Assembly: GCF_021343995.1 (NCBI RefSeq)
Contig: NZ_JAJTTE010000008.1
Coordinates: 100,659-164,658, forward strand
Length of the DNA stretch: 64,000 nt
Reading direction: 5' to 3'
From: Pseudonocardia terrae
GTDB taxonomy: Bacteria > Actinomycetota > Actinomycetes > Mycobacteriales > Pseudonocardiaceae
Shown: positions 34,402 through 44,263 of the stretch, in pieces
How positions within the stretch are numbered: the first letter of the stretch is position 1
How the letters are laid out: each line of letters starts with the position of its first letter
Notes under the pieces: generated by a model
Databases searched by the model: none
Seen by the model: the letters and a program-made list of their open reading frames with translations, nothing else
What the model was told of the DNA's origin: nothing
Position numbers and translations under genes: made by a program

Positions 34402-36375
34402 GTGCACACTGCGCGGGTGGATCAGCCAGAGGCTCCCGCGGCGACGGCAGCCGAGCCGCCGCGTCCGCCCGCGACACCGGCGCACCCGGCTGTGCACTCG
34501 GGCGGGCTCGCGGGCCTGGTGCTCGGTGCGTTGGGGATCGTGTTCGGGGACATCGGCACGAGCCCGCTCTACGCCGTGCAGACGGTCTTCTCCATCGACG
34601 ACAACGCCGTGCGGCCGACGGTGGACGACGTCTACGGCGTGGTCTCCCTGATCTTCTGGTCGGTCACGATCATCGTGACGCTGAAGTACGTCACGCTGGT
34701 CCTACGCGCCGACAACGACGGCGAGGGCGGGATCATGGCGCTCGCCGCGCTCGTGCGGAAGGTCTCGGCGCCGTTCGCCCGGCGGGCGGCGGTCGCCCTG
34801 GCGCTCGGGGTGCTCGGGGCGTCGCTGTTCTACGGCGACTCGCTGATCACCCCGGCGATCTCGGTGCTCTCGGCGGTCGAGGGCCTCGAGGTGGCCCGCC
34901 CGGAGCTGGCCGAGCTGGTCCTGCCGATCGGGGTCGCGATCCTCGCCGCGCTGTTCGTGATGCAGCGGTGGGGGACCCACCGGGTGGGGCGGCTGTTCGG
35001 ACCCGTCATGGTGCTGTGGTTCCTGACGCTGGCGGTACTGGGCGTCCCGCACATCGCACAGCACCCCGGGGTGCTGCTCGGCCTCTCGCCGAGCTACGCG
35101 CTCGCCTTCATCGTCGACCGCCCGTACACGGCGTTCATCGCGATGGGCGCCGTCGTGCTGGCCATCACCGGCGCCGAGGCCCTCTACGCCGACATGGGCC
35201 ACTTCGGCCGCCGCCCGATCCGGCTCGCCTGGTTCTCGTTGGTCTTCCCGGCCCTGATCCTCAACTACCTGGGACAGGCCGCGCTGATCCTGAACGACCC
35301 GCGGGCGATCGACAACCCCTTCTACCTGCTCGCACCGGCCTGGGCACGGCTGCCGCTGGTCGTCCTGGCCACGGTCGCCACCGTGATCGCCTCGCAGGCC
35401 GTGATCTCCGGCGCGTTCTCGGTGTCGCGCCAGGCGGTCCGGCTCGGGTACCTGCCGGCGCTGACCGTCCGGCACACCTCCGAGCGGGAGAGCGGGCAGA
35501 TCTACGTGCCCGCGGTGAACTGGCTGCTGTTCGGCGGGGTCCTCGTCCTGATCCTGCTGTTCGGGTCCTCCGCGCGGCTCGCCACCGCCTACGGCCTCGC
35601 GGTGACCGGCACCCTGCTGCTCACGACGACCCTGCTGCTGTTCTACGCCGCCACGGCCTGGCACTGGCCGCGGTGGCGCCTGGTGCTCGTGGCCGTCGTG
35701 TTCGGTGGCCTGGAGCTGCTGTTCTTCGCGGCGAACCTGACCAAGGTCACCCACGGCGGATGGCTGCCGCTGCTCGTGGCGGTCCTCGTCGTCACCGTGA
35801 TGACGACCTGGCAGCGCGGCCGCCTGATCGTCACCGGCCGTCGCGTCGAGCGGGAGGGGCCGCTGGCGGAGTTCGTGGAGCGCATGCGTGTCGAGCGGAT
35901 CCCACGGGTGCCCGGCGTGGCGGTCTTCCCGCACCCGACCAGCGAGACGGCCCCGCTGGCGCTGCGGGCCAACGTCGAGTTCAACCACGTCCTGCACGAG
36001 CGGGTCGTGATCGTGTCCGTGGTCGCGGAGAACGTCCCGCACATCGACATGGCCGAGCGGGTGACCGTCGATCAGCTGGGGCCGGCCGACGACGGCATCG
36101 TCCACGTCGCCGCCCGGTTCGGGTTCCAGGACGAGCAGGACATCCCGGCCGTGCTGCGCTACGCCCACGGCCGCGCCGACGAGCTCGACGTCGACCCCGC
36201 GGAGGCCTCCTACTTCCTGTCCCGGATGTCACTGGAACGCGGCAGCCAGCCGGGGATGCACGTCTGGCGCAAGCGCCTGTTCATCGGGCTCGCCCACAAC
36301 GCCGCCACCCCGGCCGTCTCCTTCAAGCTGCCCGTGGAACGCACCGTCGTGATGGGCTCACGCGTCGAGCTGTGA
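34402..36375 (+). CDS. kup: Kup-type potassium uptake permease
   Basis: A 657-residue protein. The KUP signature is at residues 40-57 (LGIVFGDIGTSPLYAV), with ADNDGEGGIMAL near 105, about 12 membrane segments to residue 460, and a soluble C-terminal domain. Kup imports K+ with H+. Starts GTG 34402 and GTG 34417 are both possible, since the first 30 residues are Pro/Ala-rich and no ribosome site stands out. The gene lies just downstream of the small membrane protein on the same strand. Confidence 0.92.
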   Translation: MHTARVDQPEAPAATAAEPPRPPATPAHPAVHSGGLAGLVLGALGIVFGDIGTSPLYAVQTVFSIDDNAVRPTVDDVYGVVSLIFWSVTIIVTLKYVTLVLRADNDGEGGIMALAALVRKVSAPFARRAAVALALGVLGASLFYGDSLITPAISVLSAVEGLEVARPELAELVLPIGVAILAALFVMQRWGTHRVGRLFGPVMVLWFLTLAVLGVPHIAQHPGVLLGLSPSYALAFIVDRPYTAFIAMGAVVLAITGAEALYADMGHFGRRPIRLAWFSLVFPALILNYLGQAALILNDPRAIDNPFYLLAPAWARLPLVVLATVATVIASQAVISGAFSVSRQAVRLGYLPALTVRHTSERESGQIYVPAVNWLLFGGVLVLILLFGSSARLATAYGLAVTGTLLLTTTLLLFYAATAWHWPRWRLVLVAVVFGGLELLFFAANLTKVTHGGWLPLLVAVLVVTVMTTWQRGRLIVTGRRVEREGPLAEFVERMRVERIPRVPGVAVFPHPTSETAPLALRANVEFNHVLHERVVIVSVVAENVPHIDMAERVTVDQLGPADDGIVHVAARFGFQDEQDIPAVLRYAHGRADELDVDPAEASYFLSRMSLERGSQPGMHVWRKRLFIGLAHNAATPAVSFKLPVERTVVMGSRVEL

Positions 36376-36728
36376 GCCGGTCGCGGCGGGGCGGGGTGTG
36401 GGGCACGGCACGCCGGCCTTCGTCATTGGGGTCGGTAGGGGGTGCCCGCCGTCCGTCGTTCCGCGCACCGGCGGCGGCCGGACGGAGACGTCGAGGTGCG
36501 GCCGTTGTGGGGGCAGTGCCCTGACCGTCGGGCGGGCCGTCCACCACGGAGGTGTGGGCGCCGAATCGCCGGGGTAGCACCGGAGCCGTCCGACCTCACC
36601 CGGGAGGCCCGGACCACTGAACGATGACCGGCCGGTCCGTCGAGCGAGCCGGTGCGACCCGGGACCGCGCGGGGGGCACAACAGCGCGACCACCCGCACT
36701 TCCACCGCAGTCGAGAGGGGAACGAAGC
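36376..36728. other. Intergenic region between kup and the collagen-like gene
   Basis: No gene is supported here; open frames on the minus strand look like GC-rich shadows. GAGAGGGG (about 36713-36720) is the ribosome-binding site of the next gene. I see no clear terminator or promoter hexamers. Confidence 0.35.
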
Positions 36729-37889
36729 ATGCCTCAGGAGGAGCCGACGACCACGAGGTCGACGCCGGCGAAGACGAACCGCACGCAGCCGGTGGCCACC
36801 CGGCCCACGACCGCGGTGCCGGTGAGCGCCGCCACCAGCGAGCCTGCGGTGACGCCGGTCGGGGTCCCCGTCGCCGAGGCCGACCGCGGCGCCACGGGCC
36901 CGCGTCGCGGCGCTCGCGAGCAGGGCGACCGCCGGCCGAAGGGCTCGACGGGCCCCGCCGGGCCGATCGGCGAGCGCGGGGACAAGGGCCCCCAAGGCCC
37001 GGCCGGCCCGCCCGGCGAGGCGGGCGACCGGGGCCCGAAGGGTCCGGCCGGGCCCGTGGGTCCCGTGGGCGAACGCGGCGAGACGGGTCTCCAGGGGCCT
37101 ATCGGGCCGCGTGGGGAGCAGGGGCCGGAGGGCCCGACCGGTCCGCAGGGCGAGCAGGGCATCCCCGGCTCCACCGGCCTGCCCGGTGAACAGGGCGAGG
37201 CGGGCCCGCGCGGACCGCAGGGCGAGCAGGGCCCGGCCGGCCCCACCGGCCTACCCGGTGAACGCGGTGAGACGGGCCCGCGCGGACCGCAGGGCGAGCA
37301 GGGCCCGGCCGGCCCCACCGGCCTGCCCGGCGAACGCGGTGAGACGGGACCGCAGGGCGAGCAGGGCCCGGCCGGGCCCGCCGGACAGCCCGGCGAGCAG
37401 GGAGAGCAGGGCGAGCAGGGAGAGCAGGGGCCCCGGGGCGAGCAGGGCCTGCCCGGCGCCCCCGGCCCTCGAGGTGTGATCGGGGAGACCGGCGAGACGG
37501 GACCGCGGGGGCTGCAGGGCCCCCAGGGCGAGCGCGGCGAGAAGGGTGCACCGGGGGTCCGCGGACCCCAGGGCCCGCAGGGCGAGCAGGGGCCGCCCGG
37601 CCCGGCCGGGTTGCCCGGGGTCCAGGGCCCGCAGGGCCCGTCCGGACCGGCCTGGCTCTACCAGCCCGGTCCGGCCGAGCTCGTGGCGAAGGTCAAGCGA
37701 GCCGCCCTGGACATCAGCCCGCGGACCGTGCTCGATCCCCGCGAGGGCGCCCGCTACCTGACGACGCTGACCTCCCGGATCGTGAAGCTGCAGGGCGGCC
37801 TGATCCTGCGCGCGATCGTCGACACCGACGGCGCGGCGAACCACGACCCGGCAGCCGAGCCGAGCAACGTGCACTCCATCGCGCGCTGA
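36729..37889 (+). CDS. Collagen-like protein with 79 Gly-X-Y triplets
   Basis: A 386-residue protein. The N-terminal about 70 residues are Thr/Pro/Arg-rich without a signal peptide. From GSTGPAG to GPSGPA there are 79 uninterrupted Gly-X-Y triplets (about residues 74-310), rich in GPQ, GEQ, GER, GPA, including two nearly identical 24-residue blocks. The last about 75 residues form a separate domain ([37 protein letters not shown]). Triple-helix formation is likely; the absence of a secretion signal is odd for a structural surface protein. ATG 36729 follows GAGAGGGG. Confidence 0.85.
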   Translation: MPQEEPTTTRSTPAKTNRTQPVATRPTTAVPVSAATSEPAVTPVGVPVAEADRGATGPRRGAREQGDRRPKGSTGPAGPIGERGDKGPQGPAGPPGEAGDRGPKGPAGPVGPVGERGETGLQGPIGPRGEQGPEGPTGPQGEQGIPGSTGLPGEQGEAGPRGPQGEQGPAGPTGLPGERGETGPRGPQGEQGPAGPTGLPGERGETGPQGEQGPAGPAGQPGEQGEQGEQGEQGPRGEQGLPGAPGPRGVIGETGETGPRGLQGPQGERGEKGAPGVRGPQGPQGEQGPPGPAGLPGVQGPQGPSGPAWLYQPGPAELVAKVKRAALDISPRTVLDPREGARYLTTLTSRIVKLQGGLILRAIVDTDGAANHDPAAEPSNVHSIAR

Positions 37890-38039
37890 CGCGGTAGGCA
37901 CCGGTGGCCCCGTCCCGCTCCGCCGGGGCGGGGCCACGGGGACGAGGCCCGGGCGTCACGGGTCCGGCGCCTTCCTCCGGCTCGGCGACGACCGAGCGAG
38001 CCGAAGGGTGCGGTCCGGGGACCGTCGGAAACCGTGCCG

Positions 38040-38354
38040 CCGGTTGTCGGCGGCTCCCACAGCCCGCGGCGCTGCAGGACGGGCATCACGCCCTCCCCCA
38101 TCCACCACGCCTCCTCGAGGTGCGGGTAGCCGGAGAGGACGAACTCGTCGATGCCGGCCTCGTGGTACTCGGTGATCCGGTCGGCGACCTCCGTGTGGCT
38201 CTCGACCAGCGCGGTCCCGGCCCCGCCGCGGACCAGACCCACGCCCGCCCACAGATTCGGCGCGATCTCCAGGCTCTTGGCGGTGCCCGCCGCCGACGAG
38301 CCGGCGACCGTCGCCGTTGGTGGGGAGGAACCAGTGCAGGGTGACCGGGGGCAT
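38040..38354 (-). pseudogene. ssuD: ssuD (alkanesulfonate monooxygenase) with large internal deletion
   Basis: From ATG 38354 the N-terminus reads [11 protein letters not shown], the start of SsuD. Within a few codons the reading switches frame and joins the C-terminal quarter: [20 protein letters not shown], then [40 protein letters not shown] and LQRRGLW. About 230 residues of the flavin-binding core are missing and the join is out of frame. The remnant cannot be active. SsuD frees sulfite from alkanesulfonates with FMNH2, which fits the sulfur context. Confidence 0.8.
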
Positions 38355-38369
38355 TCGGGGCCCTTCAGC

Positions 38370-39734
38370 TCACCGGGGACCCTCGGGGCGCGGGAGGCCG
38401 AGGTGCTCGCGCAGCGTGGTGCCGGTGTAGCGCTCCCGGTAGACGCCGCGTTCCTGCAGCTCGGGCACCAGGCGCTCGACGATGTCGTCGAGTCCGTCCG
38501 GGGTGAGGTACGGCGAGACGTTGAACCCGTCGACCGCGCCGGCCCGGACGAAGTGCGCGAACTTCTCGGCGAGCCCGCCCGGCGTGCCGACGTGCCCGCG
38601 CTGCGGCCCGAGCGCGATCACCGTCTCGCGCAGGCTGAGCCCGCGCGCCTCCGCGGTCTCGCGCCAGGTCCGCACGATCTCGCGCGGGTCCTTCCACCGC
38701 CGGCTGCCCATCTCCCCCGTCGGCTCGACGACGACCGGGTCCTCGGCGGGCAGGGGCCCGTCGGCGTCCCGGCCGGACAGGTCGAAGCCCCACACCTGCC
38801 CGGCGATCGCCAGCGCGGTCGCGGGGGTGACCTGGTGCAGCCGGAGCCGGTGGGCCTTCTCGGCGGCCTCCTCCTCGGTGTCGCCGAGGATGATCTCCGT
38901 GCCGGGCAGGATGCGGAGCGCGTCCTCGGGCCGGCCCGCGGCGCGGAGCCGGGCGCGGATGTCGGTGGCGAAGGCCAGCGCGTCGGCGAAGTCGCTGCCG
39001 TGCGCGGAGAAGATGACGTCGGCGTTGCGAGCGGCGAAGTCGCGGCCCTCGGCCGAGTCGCCCGCCTGGAAGATCACCGGGTGGCCCTGCGGGCTGCGGG
39101 GCAGGGTCGGGGTGATCTCGACGTCGAACTGGCTCGTCCGGGCCCCGACGGTCGCGATGCCCTTGGGATCGGCCCACTCCTCGGCATCGGCGCCGGTGGC
39201 TACCGCGTCGGCGTCCCAGGAGTCCCAGATCTGGCGGGCGACGGTGAGGAACTGCTCGGCGCGGACGTACCGGTCGGCGTGGTCGAGGTAGCCGCCGCGC
39301 CGGAAGTTCTCGCCGGTCCAGGCGTTGTCGGTGGTCACCACGTTCCAGCCGGCCCGGCCCTGGGACAGCAGGTCCAGGCCGGAGAGCCGCCGGGCGAGGT
39401 CGGCCGGCTCGTTGTAGGTGGTGTTCTGCGTGGCGACCAGCCCGATCCGCTCGGTGACGCCGGCCAGCGCGGCCAGCTGCGTGATCGCGTCCGGCCGCCC
39501 GGCGACGTCGAGATCGTGGATCTTCCCGCCCGACTCGCGCAGTCGCAGTCCTTCGCCGAGGAAGAACGCGTCGAACAGCCCGCGCTCGGCCGTCGTGATC
39601 ATGCGGCGGAACGACGAGAAGTCGATCTGCGAGCCGCTCTCCGGCAGCGACCAGATCGTCCAGTGGTTGACGCCCTGGAAGAACACGCCCAGGTGCAGCT
39701 GGGCCTCCGGACGCGGGTAGTCGGTGCTGCTCAT
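38370..39734 (-). CDS. NtaA/SnaA-type flavin-dependent monooxygenase
   Basis: A 454-residue protein of the NtaA/SnaA/DszA class: [83 protein letters not shown], and the C-terminal [15 protein letters not shown]. Such enzymes use FMNH2 and O2 supplied by a partner reductase. In B. subtilis a relative (YtnJ) takes part in breakdown of N-acetylated S-alkylcysteines. ATG 39734 overlaps the previous stop (ATGA). It is the last intact gene of the operon. Confidence 0.85.
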   Translation of the reverse strand: MSSTDYPRPEAQLHLGVFFQGVNHWTIWSLPESGSQIDFSSFRRMITTAERGLFDAFFLGEGLRLRESGGKIHDLDVAGRPDAITQLAALAGVTERIGLVATQNTTYNEPADLARRLSGLDLLSQGRAGWNVVTTDNAWTGENFRRGGYLDHADRYVRAEQFLTVARQIWDSWDADAVATGADAEEWADPKGIATVGARTSQFDVEITPTLPRSPQGHPVIFQAGDSAEGRDFAARNADVIFSAHGSDFADALAFATDIRARLRAAGRPEDALRILPGTEIILGDTEEEAAEKAHRLRLHQVTPATALAIAGQVWGFDLSGRDADGPLPAEDPVVVEPTGEMGSRRWKDPREIVRTWRETAEARGLSLRETVIALGPQRGHVGTPGGLAEKFAHFVRAGAVDGFNVSPYLTPDGLDDIVERLVPELQERGVYRERYTGTTLREHLGLPRPEGPR

Positions 39735-40816
39735 GCGGTGCCCTCCACGGACGTCAGGTGCCGGGCGAACCGGCTGGCGGGCCGGGACAGCCCGAGGGTG
39801 CTGCGCAGCGAGGCCCCCGGCCGCGGACGGGCGGCGGTACCGGACCGGAACAGTGCCGGGAGCACCCGGGCGGACAGCTCCGGCAGGTCCTCGTCGAGGA
39901 CCGCGGGCCGCAGCCGAACGCCGTCCACGACCCCGGCGAGCTCCTCCACGAGCGCGACCAGCCCGGCCGGCGGACCGGTGTACCGCAGCCGGGGACCACC
40001 CGGCCACGGCGCGTGCCGGTTGAGGTCGGCCAGCCGCTCCGCGGCGGTGTGGGCGGGGGTGTCGAGGGCGATCTCCAGCTCGGCGAACCGCAGCCCCGCG
40101 CCCGCGCCGGCGAGCTCGGCGACGGACCGGCCCTCCACGAGCTCGACGTCGGCCAGTCCCTCGGGCAGCAGCCCCGCCGGCGCCAGCACCACCAGCTGCC
40201 CCTGCGGCGGCCGCGGCACGATCGCCGGGCCCTTGACCGAGTACGTCTCGCCGACGAAGTCGATGTAGTGCAGCTTGTCCCGGTCCAGGTAGCGGCCGGT
40301 GTCGACGTCGCGGACGGCGGCGTCGTCCTCCCAGGAGTCCCACAGGTCCCGGGCCACCCGCACCGCGTCACGGGCCTCGCGCCGCAGCGCCGCCCCGCCC
40401 TCCACGACCGGCCGCCCCAGGGCACGAGCGGCCGCCGGGTCGTCGGTCGCGGCGACCAGCCAGGCGGCCCGGCCGGCGGCGGCGAAGTCGAGCGACGCGA
40501 GCTGCGACGAGACGTGGAACGGCTCGGAGTAGGTCGTGGACACGACGGGCGCGAGGCCGAGCACGCTGGTGTGCACCGCCGCGAAGGCGGCCCGCTCGAC
40601 CGCGCCGATCCGCCCGACCGGCCCCACCCCGCCGGGCGGGAGCAGTGAGTCGTCGAAGGTCGCGAGGGTGACGCCGGCGTTCTCGGCGACCTGGGCGAGC
40701 GCGCGGACGCGCTCGGGTGTGAGCAGGGCGGCGGGTGCGTGCGACGCCCGGCGCCACGCGGCCGGATGGGCGCCCTCGCCGTCGAGCTCGACGGCGAGGT
40801 ACAGGGGGCGGCTCAT
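39731..40816 (-). CDS. Luciferase-like (LLM) flavin oxidoreductase
   Basis: A 361-residue LLM-class protein, shorter and more divergent than its neighbour: LYLAVELDGEGAHPAAWRR, VSTTYSEPFHVSSQLASLD, AAGRAAWLVAAT and ARVLPALFRSGTAARPRPGA. It may be a second monooxygenase of the same pathway. It starts 17 bp after the binding-protein gene and overlaps the NtaA-like gene by 4 bp. Confidence 0.75.
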   Translation of the reverse strand: MSRPLYLAVELDGEGAHPAAWRRASHAPAALLTPERVRALAQVAENAGVTLATFDDSLLPPGGVGPVGRIGAVERAAFAAVHTSVLGLAPVVSTTYSEPFHVSSQLASLDFAAAGRAAWLVAATDDPAAARALGRPVVEGGAALRREARDAVRVARDLWDSWEDDAAVRDVDTGRYLDRDKLHYIDFVGETYSVKGPAIVPRPPQGQLVVLAPAGLLPEGLADVELVEGRSVAELAGAGAGLRFAELEIALDTPAHTAAERLADLNRHAPWPGGPRLRYTGPPAGLVALVEELAGVVDGVRLRPAVLDEDLPELSARVLPALFRSGTAARPRPGASLRSTLGLSRPASRFARHLTSVEGTA

Positions 40817-40833
40817 CAGTGGCTCCTCGGGGG

Positions 40834-41823
40834 TCAGGACGCGGCCTTGCGCGGCAGGCCGGGCGGGTTGACGGCGGAGGTCTGCAGCGCTTCGTTCTTC
40901 AGGTTCCAGCGACCGAGGACCTCGGTGTACTTCCCGTTCGCGATCACCGAGTTCAGGGCCTCGTTCAGCGCCGTGACCAGCCCGTCGTCCTTCTTGGTCA
41001 TCGCCGCGATGTCGGCCTGCACGCCGCCACCCCCGCCGTTGACCGAGCCGACGATCTTCGTCTTGCCGCCGGTGGCGACGTGGTACGCGACGCCGGGGTT
41101 CGGCCCGAAGTAGGCGTCGAGGCGGCCGGAATCGAGGGCGAGGTAGTAGTCGCCGACGTTCTGGTAGTACTGGATCGTCGCGGGCGCGAGCCCCGCCTTC
41201 TCGTTCTGCGCGTTCCAGTCGACCAGGATCTGCTCCTGGTTCGTGCCCGAGCCCACGCCGATGGTCAGCCCGGAGATGTCGGCCGGCTTCTCGATGCGCT
41301 GCACCTTCCCGGCGTTCGCCGCCTCGAACGACACCGTGTCCACCCGGTAGGTGGCGAAGTCGTACTTGTCCTTGCGCTCCTCGGTCACCGTGATGTTCGA
41401 GAAGCCGGCGTCGTACTGCCCGGACTCGACGGCGAGGAAGAGGTTCTCCCAGGAGGTCGGCTGCAGGTCGAGCCTCAGCCCGAGGGTGTCGGCGACGAGC
41501 TGGGCCAGGTCGGGCTCGACGCCGATGACGGTGCGGTCGTCGTCGGCCCGGAAGGAGAGCGGCGGGTTGCCGCTGCCGGTGGTGCCCACGACGAGGGTGC
41601 CGCGGTCACGGATCGCCTGGGGGACCTTCGCCGCGATGGCGTCGACCTCGTCCGCCCGCACCCGGTTCTGGTCGGGGCTGGTGTTGACGGCCGCGCCGGT
41701 GGCCGACGGCGGCGCGGCGGCATGGTCGGGGTCCGGCCCGGAGCAGGCCACGGCCACCAGCACCGGGACGAGGAGGGCGACGGCGAACCGCAGGTGGCGC
41801 AGCGGCCGGGGGATGCGGGACAT
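40834..41823 (-). CDS. ABC transporter substrate-binding lipoprotein (amino-acid type)
   Basis: A 329-residue protein with a lipoprotein signal (AVALLVPVLVAVACSG, Cys27) followed by the SBP_bac_3 pattern: LVVGTTGSGNPPLSFRADD, VGVEPDLAQLVADTLG, FLAVESGQYDAGFSNITVT, IGVGSGTNQEQILV, and LDAYFGPNP. It binds a polar amino-acid-like compound; the context suggests a sulfur-containing amino acid such as an S-alkylcysteine or cystine. Located outside the membrane, it feeds the permease at 42623. Confidence 0.88.
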   Translation of the reverse strand: MSRIPRPLRHLRFAVALLVPVLVAVACSGPDPDHAAAPPSATGAAVNTSPDQNRVRADEVDAIAAKVPQAIRDRGTLVVGTTGSGNPPLSFRADDDRTVIGVEPDLAQLVADTLGLRLDLQPTSWENLFLAVESGQYDAGFSNITVTEERKDKYDFATYRVDTVSFEAANAGKVQRIEKPADISGLTIGVGSGTNQEQILVDWNAQNEKAGLAPATIQYYQNVGDYYLALDSGRLDAYFGPNPGVAYHVATGGKTKIVGSVNGGGGGVQADIAAMTKKDDGLVTALNEALNSVIANGKYTEVLGRWNLKNEALQTSAVNPPGLPRKAAS

Positions 41824-41855
41824 GGGTCTCCTTCGGTGGGGTGGGCGCGCCGGGG

Positions 41856-42626
41856 TCAGCGCAGGACGGCGCCGAGGAAGGCGCGGGTGCGGGGTTCGCG
41901 GGGGTCGTCGAGGACCTGGGCGGGCGGCCCCTGCTCGACGACACGGCCCTCGTCGAGGAACACCACGGTGTCGGCGGCCTCGCGGGCGAAGCCGATCTCG
42001 TGGGTGACCACGACCATGGTGGTGCCGCTGCGGGCGAGGTCGCGCATGACGTCGAGGACCTCGCCGACCAGCTCGGGATCGAGCGCCGAGGTGGGCTCGT
42101 CGAAGAGCAGGAGCTTGGGGCGCAGGGCGAGCGCGCGGGCGATCGCGACCCGTTGCTGCTGGCCGCCGGAGAGCCGGCGCGGGTACTCGTCCAGCTTGTC
42201 GGCGAGCCCGACGCGGTCCAGCAGCTCGCGCGCCTCGCCGAGCACCGTGGCCCGGTCCCGGCCCTGCGCGGAGATCGGCGCCTCCGCGACGTTGTCGAGC
42301 ACGGTGAGGTGCGGGAACAGGTTGAAGTTCTGGAAGACGAAGCCGATGTGGCTGCGCTGGCGCAGGACCTGCCGCTCGGGAAGCTCGTGGAGCTTGCGGC
42401 CGGAGCGCCGGTAGCCGATCAGCTCGCCGTCGACCCGGACGAGGCCGCGGTCGACCTTCTCCAGGTGGTTGATGGTGCGGAGGAGCGTGGACTTGCCGGA
42501 GCCGGACGGCCCCAGCACCACGGTCACCTCGCCAGGCCGGACCGTGAGGTCGACGCCGCGCAGCACCTCGATCCCGGCGAAGCACTTGTGCACGCCGCGC
42601 AGGTCGACCATCGGTGTGCTGCTCAC
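41856..42626 (-). CDS. ABC transporter ATP-binding protein (amino-acid type)
   Basis: A 256-residue protein with Walker A GPSGSGKST, Q-loop FVFQNFNLFPHLTV, signature LSGGQQQRVAIARALA, Walker B LLLFDEPTSALD and switch His in VTHEIGFARE. It is of the polar-amino-acid (HisP/GlnQ) type. GTG 42626 overlaps the permease stop (GTGA). Confidence 0.9.
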   Translation of the reverse strand: MSSTPMVDLRGVHKCFAGIEVLRGVDLTVRPGEVTVVLGPSGSGKSTLLRTINHLEKVDRGLVRVDGELIGYRRSGRKLHELPERQVLRQRSHIGFVFQNFNLFPHLTVLDNVAEAPISAQGRDRATVLGEARELLDRVGLADKLDEYPRRLSGGQQQRVAIARALALRPKLLLFDEPTSALDPELVGEVLDVMRDLARSGTTMVVVTHEIGFAREAADTVVFLDEGRVVEQGPPAQVLDDPREPRTRAFLGAVLR

Positions 42627-43576
42627 GCGGCCACCTCCCGGCGGAACCTGGCGAACGTGGCCCGCAGCCGCTGCAGCGGCGTGGGTGGCAGGACGCGCAG
42701 CGCGCCCTTCGCGTAGTGCCGCTCCACGTAGAACTGCCCGATGGACAGCACGGTGGTCAGCACCAGGTACCAGACCGCGGCGACCAGCAGCATCGGGATC
42801 ACCCGGCCGGTCCGGGTGTAGATCACCTGCACCTGGTAGAAGAGCTCGGACAGCGCCATGATGTAGACCACCGACGTGCCCTTGACCAGGCCGATCAGCT
42901 CGTTCGCCGCCGTCGGGACGATCGTGCGCATCGCCTGCGGGAGCTGGATGCGGCGGACGCGGCGCCAGCGCGGGATGCCCAGTGCGGCGGCGGCCTCGAG
43001 CTGGCCCTGGTCGATGCCGAGGAACCCGGAGCGCACGACCTCCGCGGCGTAGGCGGCCTGGTGCAGGGCGAGACCGAGCACCGCCGCGGTGACGGGTCCG
43101 ACGAGGTCCATCGTGCCGATCTCGAACAACGCCGGCCCGAAGGGGACGCCGAACGAGATCGACTTGTAGAGCAGCGCGAGGTTGTACCAGAACAGCAGCT
43201 GCAGGATCAGGGGCACGGACCGGAAGATCCAGATGTAGGTCCAGCTGACCGACCGCAGCAAGGGGTTGGGCGACAGCCGCATGATCGCGAGGACCGTCCC
43301 GAGCACGAACCCCACGACGATCCCCAGCACCGTGAGCTGCAGGGTCAGCAGCACCGCCCGGATGATCGACGGCGCGAACAGGTACTGCCCGACCGTCGCC
43401 CAGTCCCACGCCGCGTTGGTCACCAGGGCGTGCAGCGCCATCGCGACCAGCACCGCCACGACGGCCGTTGCCACCCACCGCCACGGGTGGCGCGCCTGGA
43501 CGACCGTGAGGTCGGCGTCGTCGTCCGGGCCCTCGTGGCGGACGGGCGGGGCGTGCGCGGTGACGAGCTCACTCAT
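42623..43576 (-). CDS. ABC transporter permease (amino-acid type)
   Basis: A 317-residue protein. An extended N-terminus is followed by about five membrane segments and the EAA loop (EAAAALGIPRWRRVRRIQLP), with IIRAVLLTLQLTVLGIVVGF and FRSVPLILQLLFWYN typical of HisM/GlnP-type permeases. A single permease gene implies a homodimer. It overlaps the acetyltransferase gene by 8 bp at its start and the ATP-binding gene by 4 bp at its end. Confidence 0.88.
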   Translation of the reverse strand: MSELVTAHAPPVRHEGPDDDADLTVVQARHPWRWVATAVVAVLVAMALHALVTNAAWDWATVGQYLFAPSIIRAVLLTLQLTVLGIVVGFVLGTVLAIMRLSPNPLLRSVSWTYIWIFRSVPLILQLLFWYNLALLYKSISFGVPFGPALFEIGTMDLVGPVTAAVLGLALHQAAYAAEVVRSGFLGIDQGQLEAAAALGIPRWRRVRRIQLPQAMRTIVPTAANELIGLVKGTSVVYIMALSELFYQVQVIYTRTGRVIPMLLVAAVWYLVLTTVLSIGQFYVERHYAKGALRVLPPTPLQRLRATFARFRREVAA

Positions 43577-44063
43577 GGCGGTCTCCGGTCAGGTGCTTCT
43601 CGAACGGGTGGGGACCGATCTCCTCGGGATCGAGGGAGCGGTCGTAGAGCGGGGTGTAGCCGGTGGCCAGATACAGCTGCTGCGCCTCGGGCTGGCGAGG
43701 GCCGGTGGTCAGGTGGATCCGGCGGTAGCCGCGCACGGAGATCTCGGCCTCGAGCTCCGCCAGGACCCGCCGGGCGAGGCCGCGGCGGCGGCGCGCCGAG
43801 TCCGTCCAGATCCGCTTGAGCTCGGCGGTGTCGGCGTCCCACCGGCGGAAGGCACCACCCGCGACCGGGGCGCCCTCCTCGAGCAGCAGGATCAGCCCGC
43901 CGTCCGGCGGCGCGAACCGGGCGCGCTCGCGACGCGTCTCCTCGGCGAGGTCGCCGAGCGTGTGCCGGTAGCGCGTCCAGTACTCGTGGTCGAGCTCGGC
44001 GAGCATCGGCAGGACCAGCGGATCGGTGTAGTCGACCCGTCGGATCTCCAGGGGAACGGTCAC
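43569..44063 (-). CDS. GNAT N-acetyltransferase of the sulfur operon
   Basis: A 164-residue GNAT protein: motif A is at RIWTDSARRRRGLARRVLAE, with IHLTTGPRQPEAQQLYLATG after it and the YTPLYDRS ending. In B. subtilis the first gene of the ytmI operon is a GNAT (SnaB/YtmI-type) that N-acetylates S-alkylcysteine before monooxygenase attack; the same gene order (GNAT, ABC importer, LLM enzymes) is seen here. GTG 44063 is chosen because the GNAT fold begins right there; the frame extends upstream without coding character. It lies 200 nt after the leader peptide. Confidence 0.85.
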   Translation of the reverse strand: MTVPLEIRRVDYTDPLVLPMLAELDHEYWTRYRHTLGDLAEETRRERARFAPPDGGLILLLEEGAPVAGGAFRRWDADTAELKRIWTDSARRRRGLARRVLAELEAEISVRGYRRIHLTTGPRQPEAQQLYLATGYTPLYDRSLDPEEIGPHPFEKHLTGDRHE

Positions 44064-44263
44064 CGCACGCCTCCGGCGCGGACGTGACGGTGCGGACAGG
44101 TGGACATGTGGGACCCCCGGAGCGGTGGACACGACGGCACACCCGAGCACAGTGGACGGACGACCCGCATCTCGCGGGACCGTGGGCAGCGGCCGGTCAG
44201 CGGCAGGGCCGGCCGGCGGTGGAGCCGGTCAGCGACGGGGCCGCCCGGCGGACGAACGCCTGG

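Noticed and set aside
36734..37318. Minus-strand collagen-like frame opposite the collagen gene
   Set aside because: It is the mirror of the Gly-Pro-rich repeat on the other strand, not an independent gene.
37099..37650. CRISPR-like array
   Set aside because: The periodicity is the 9-bp and 72-bp coding repeat of the Gly-X-Y region, without spacers.
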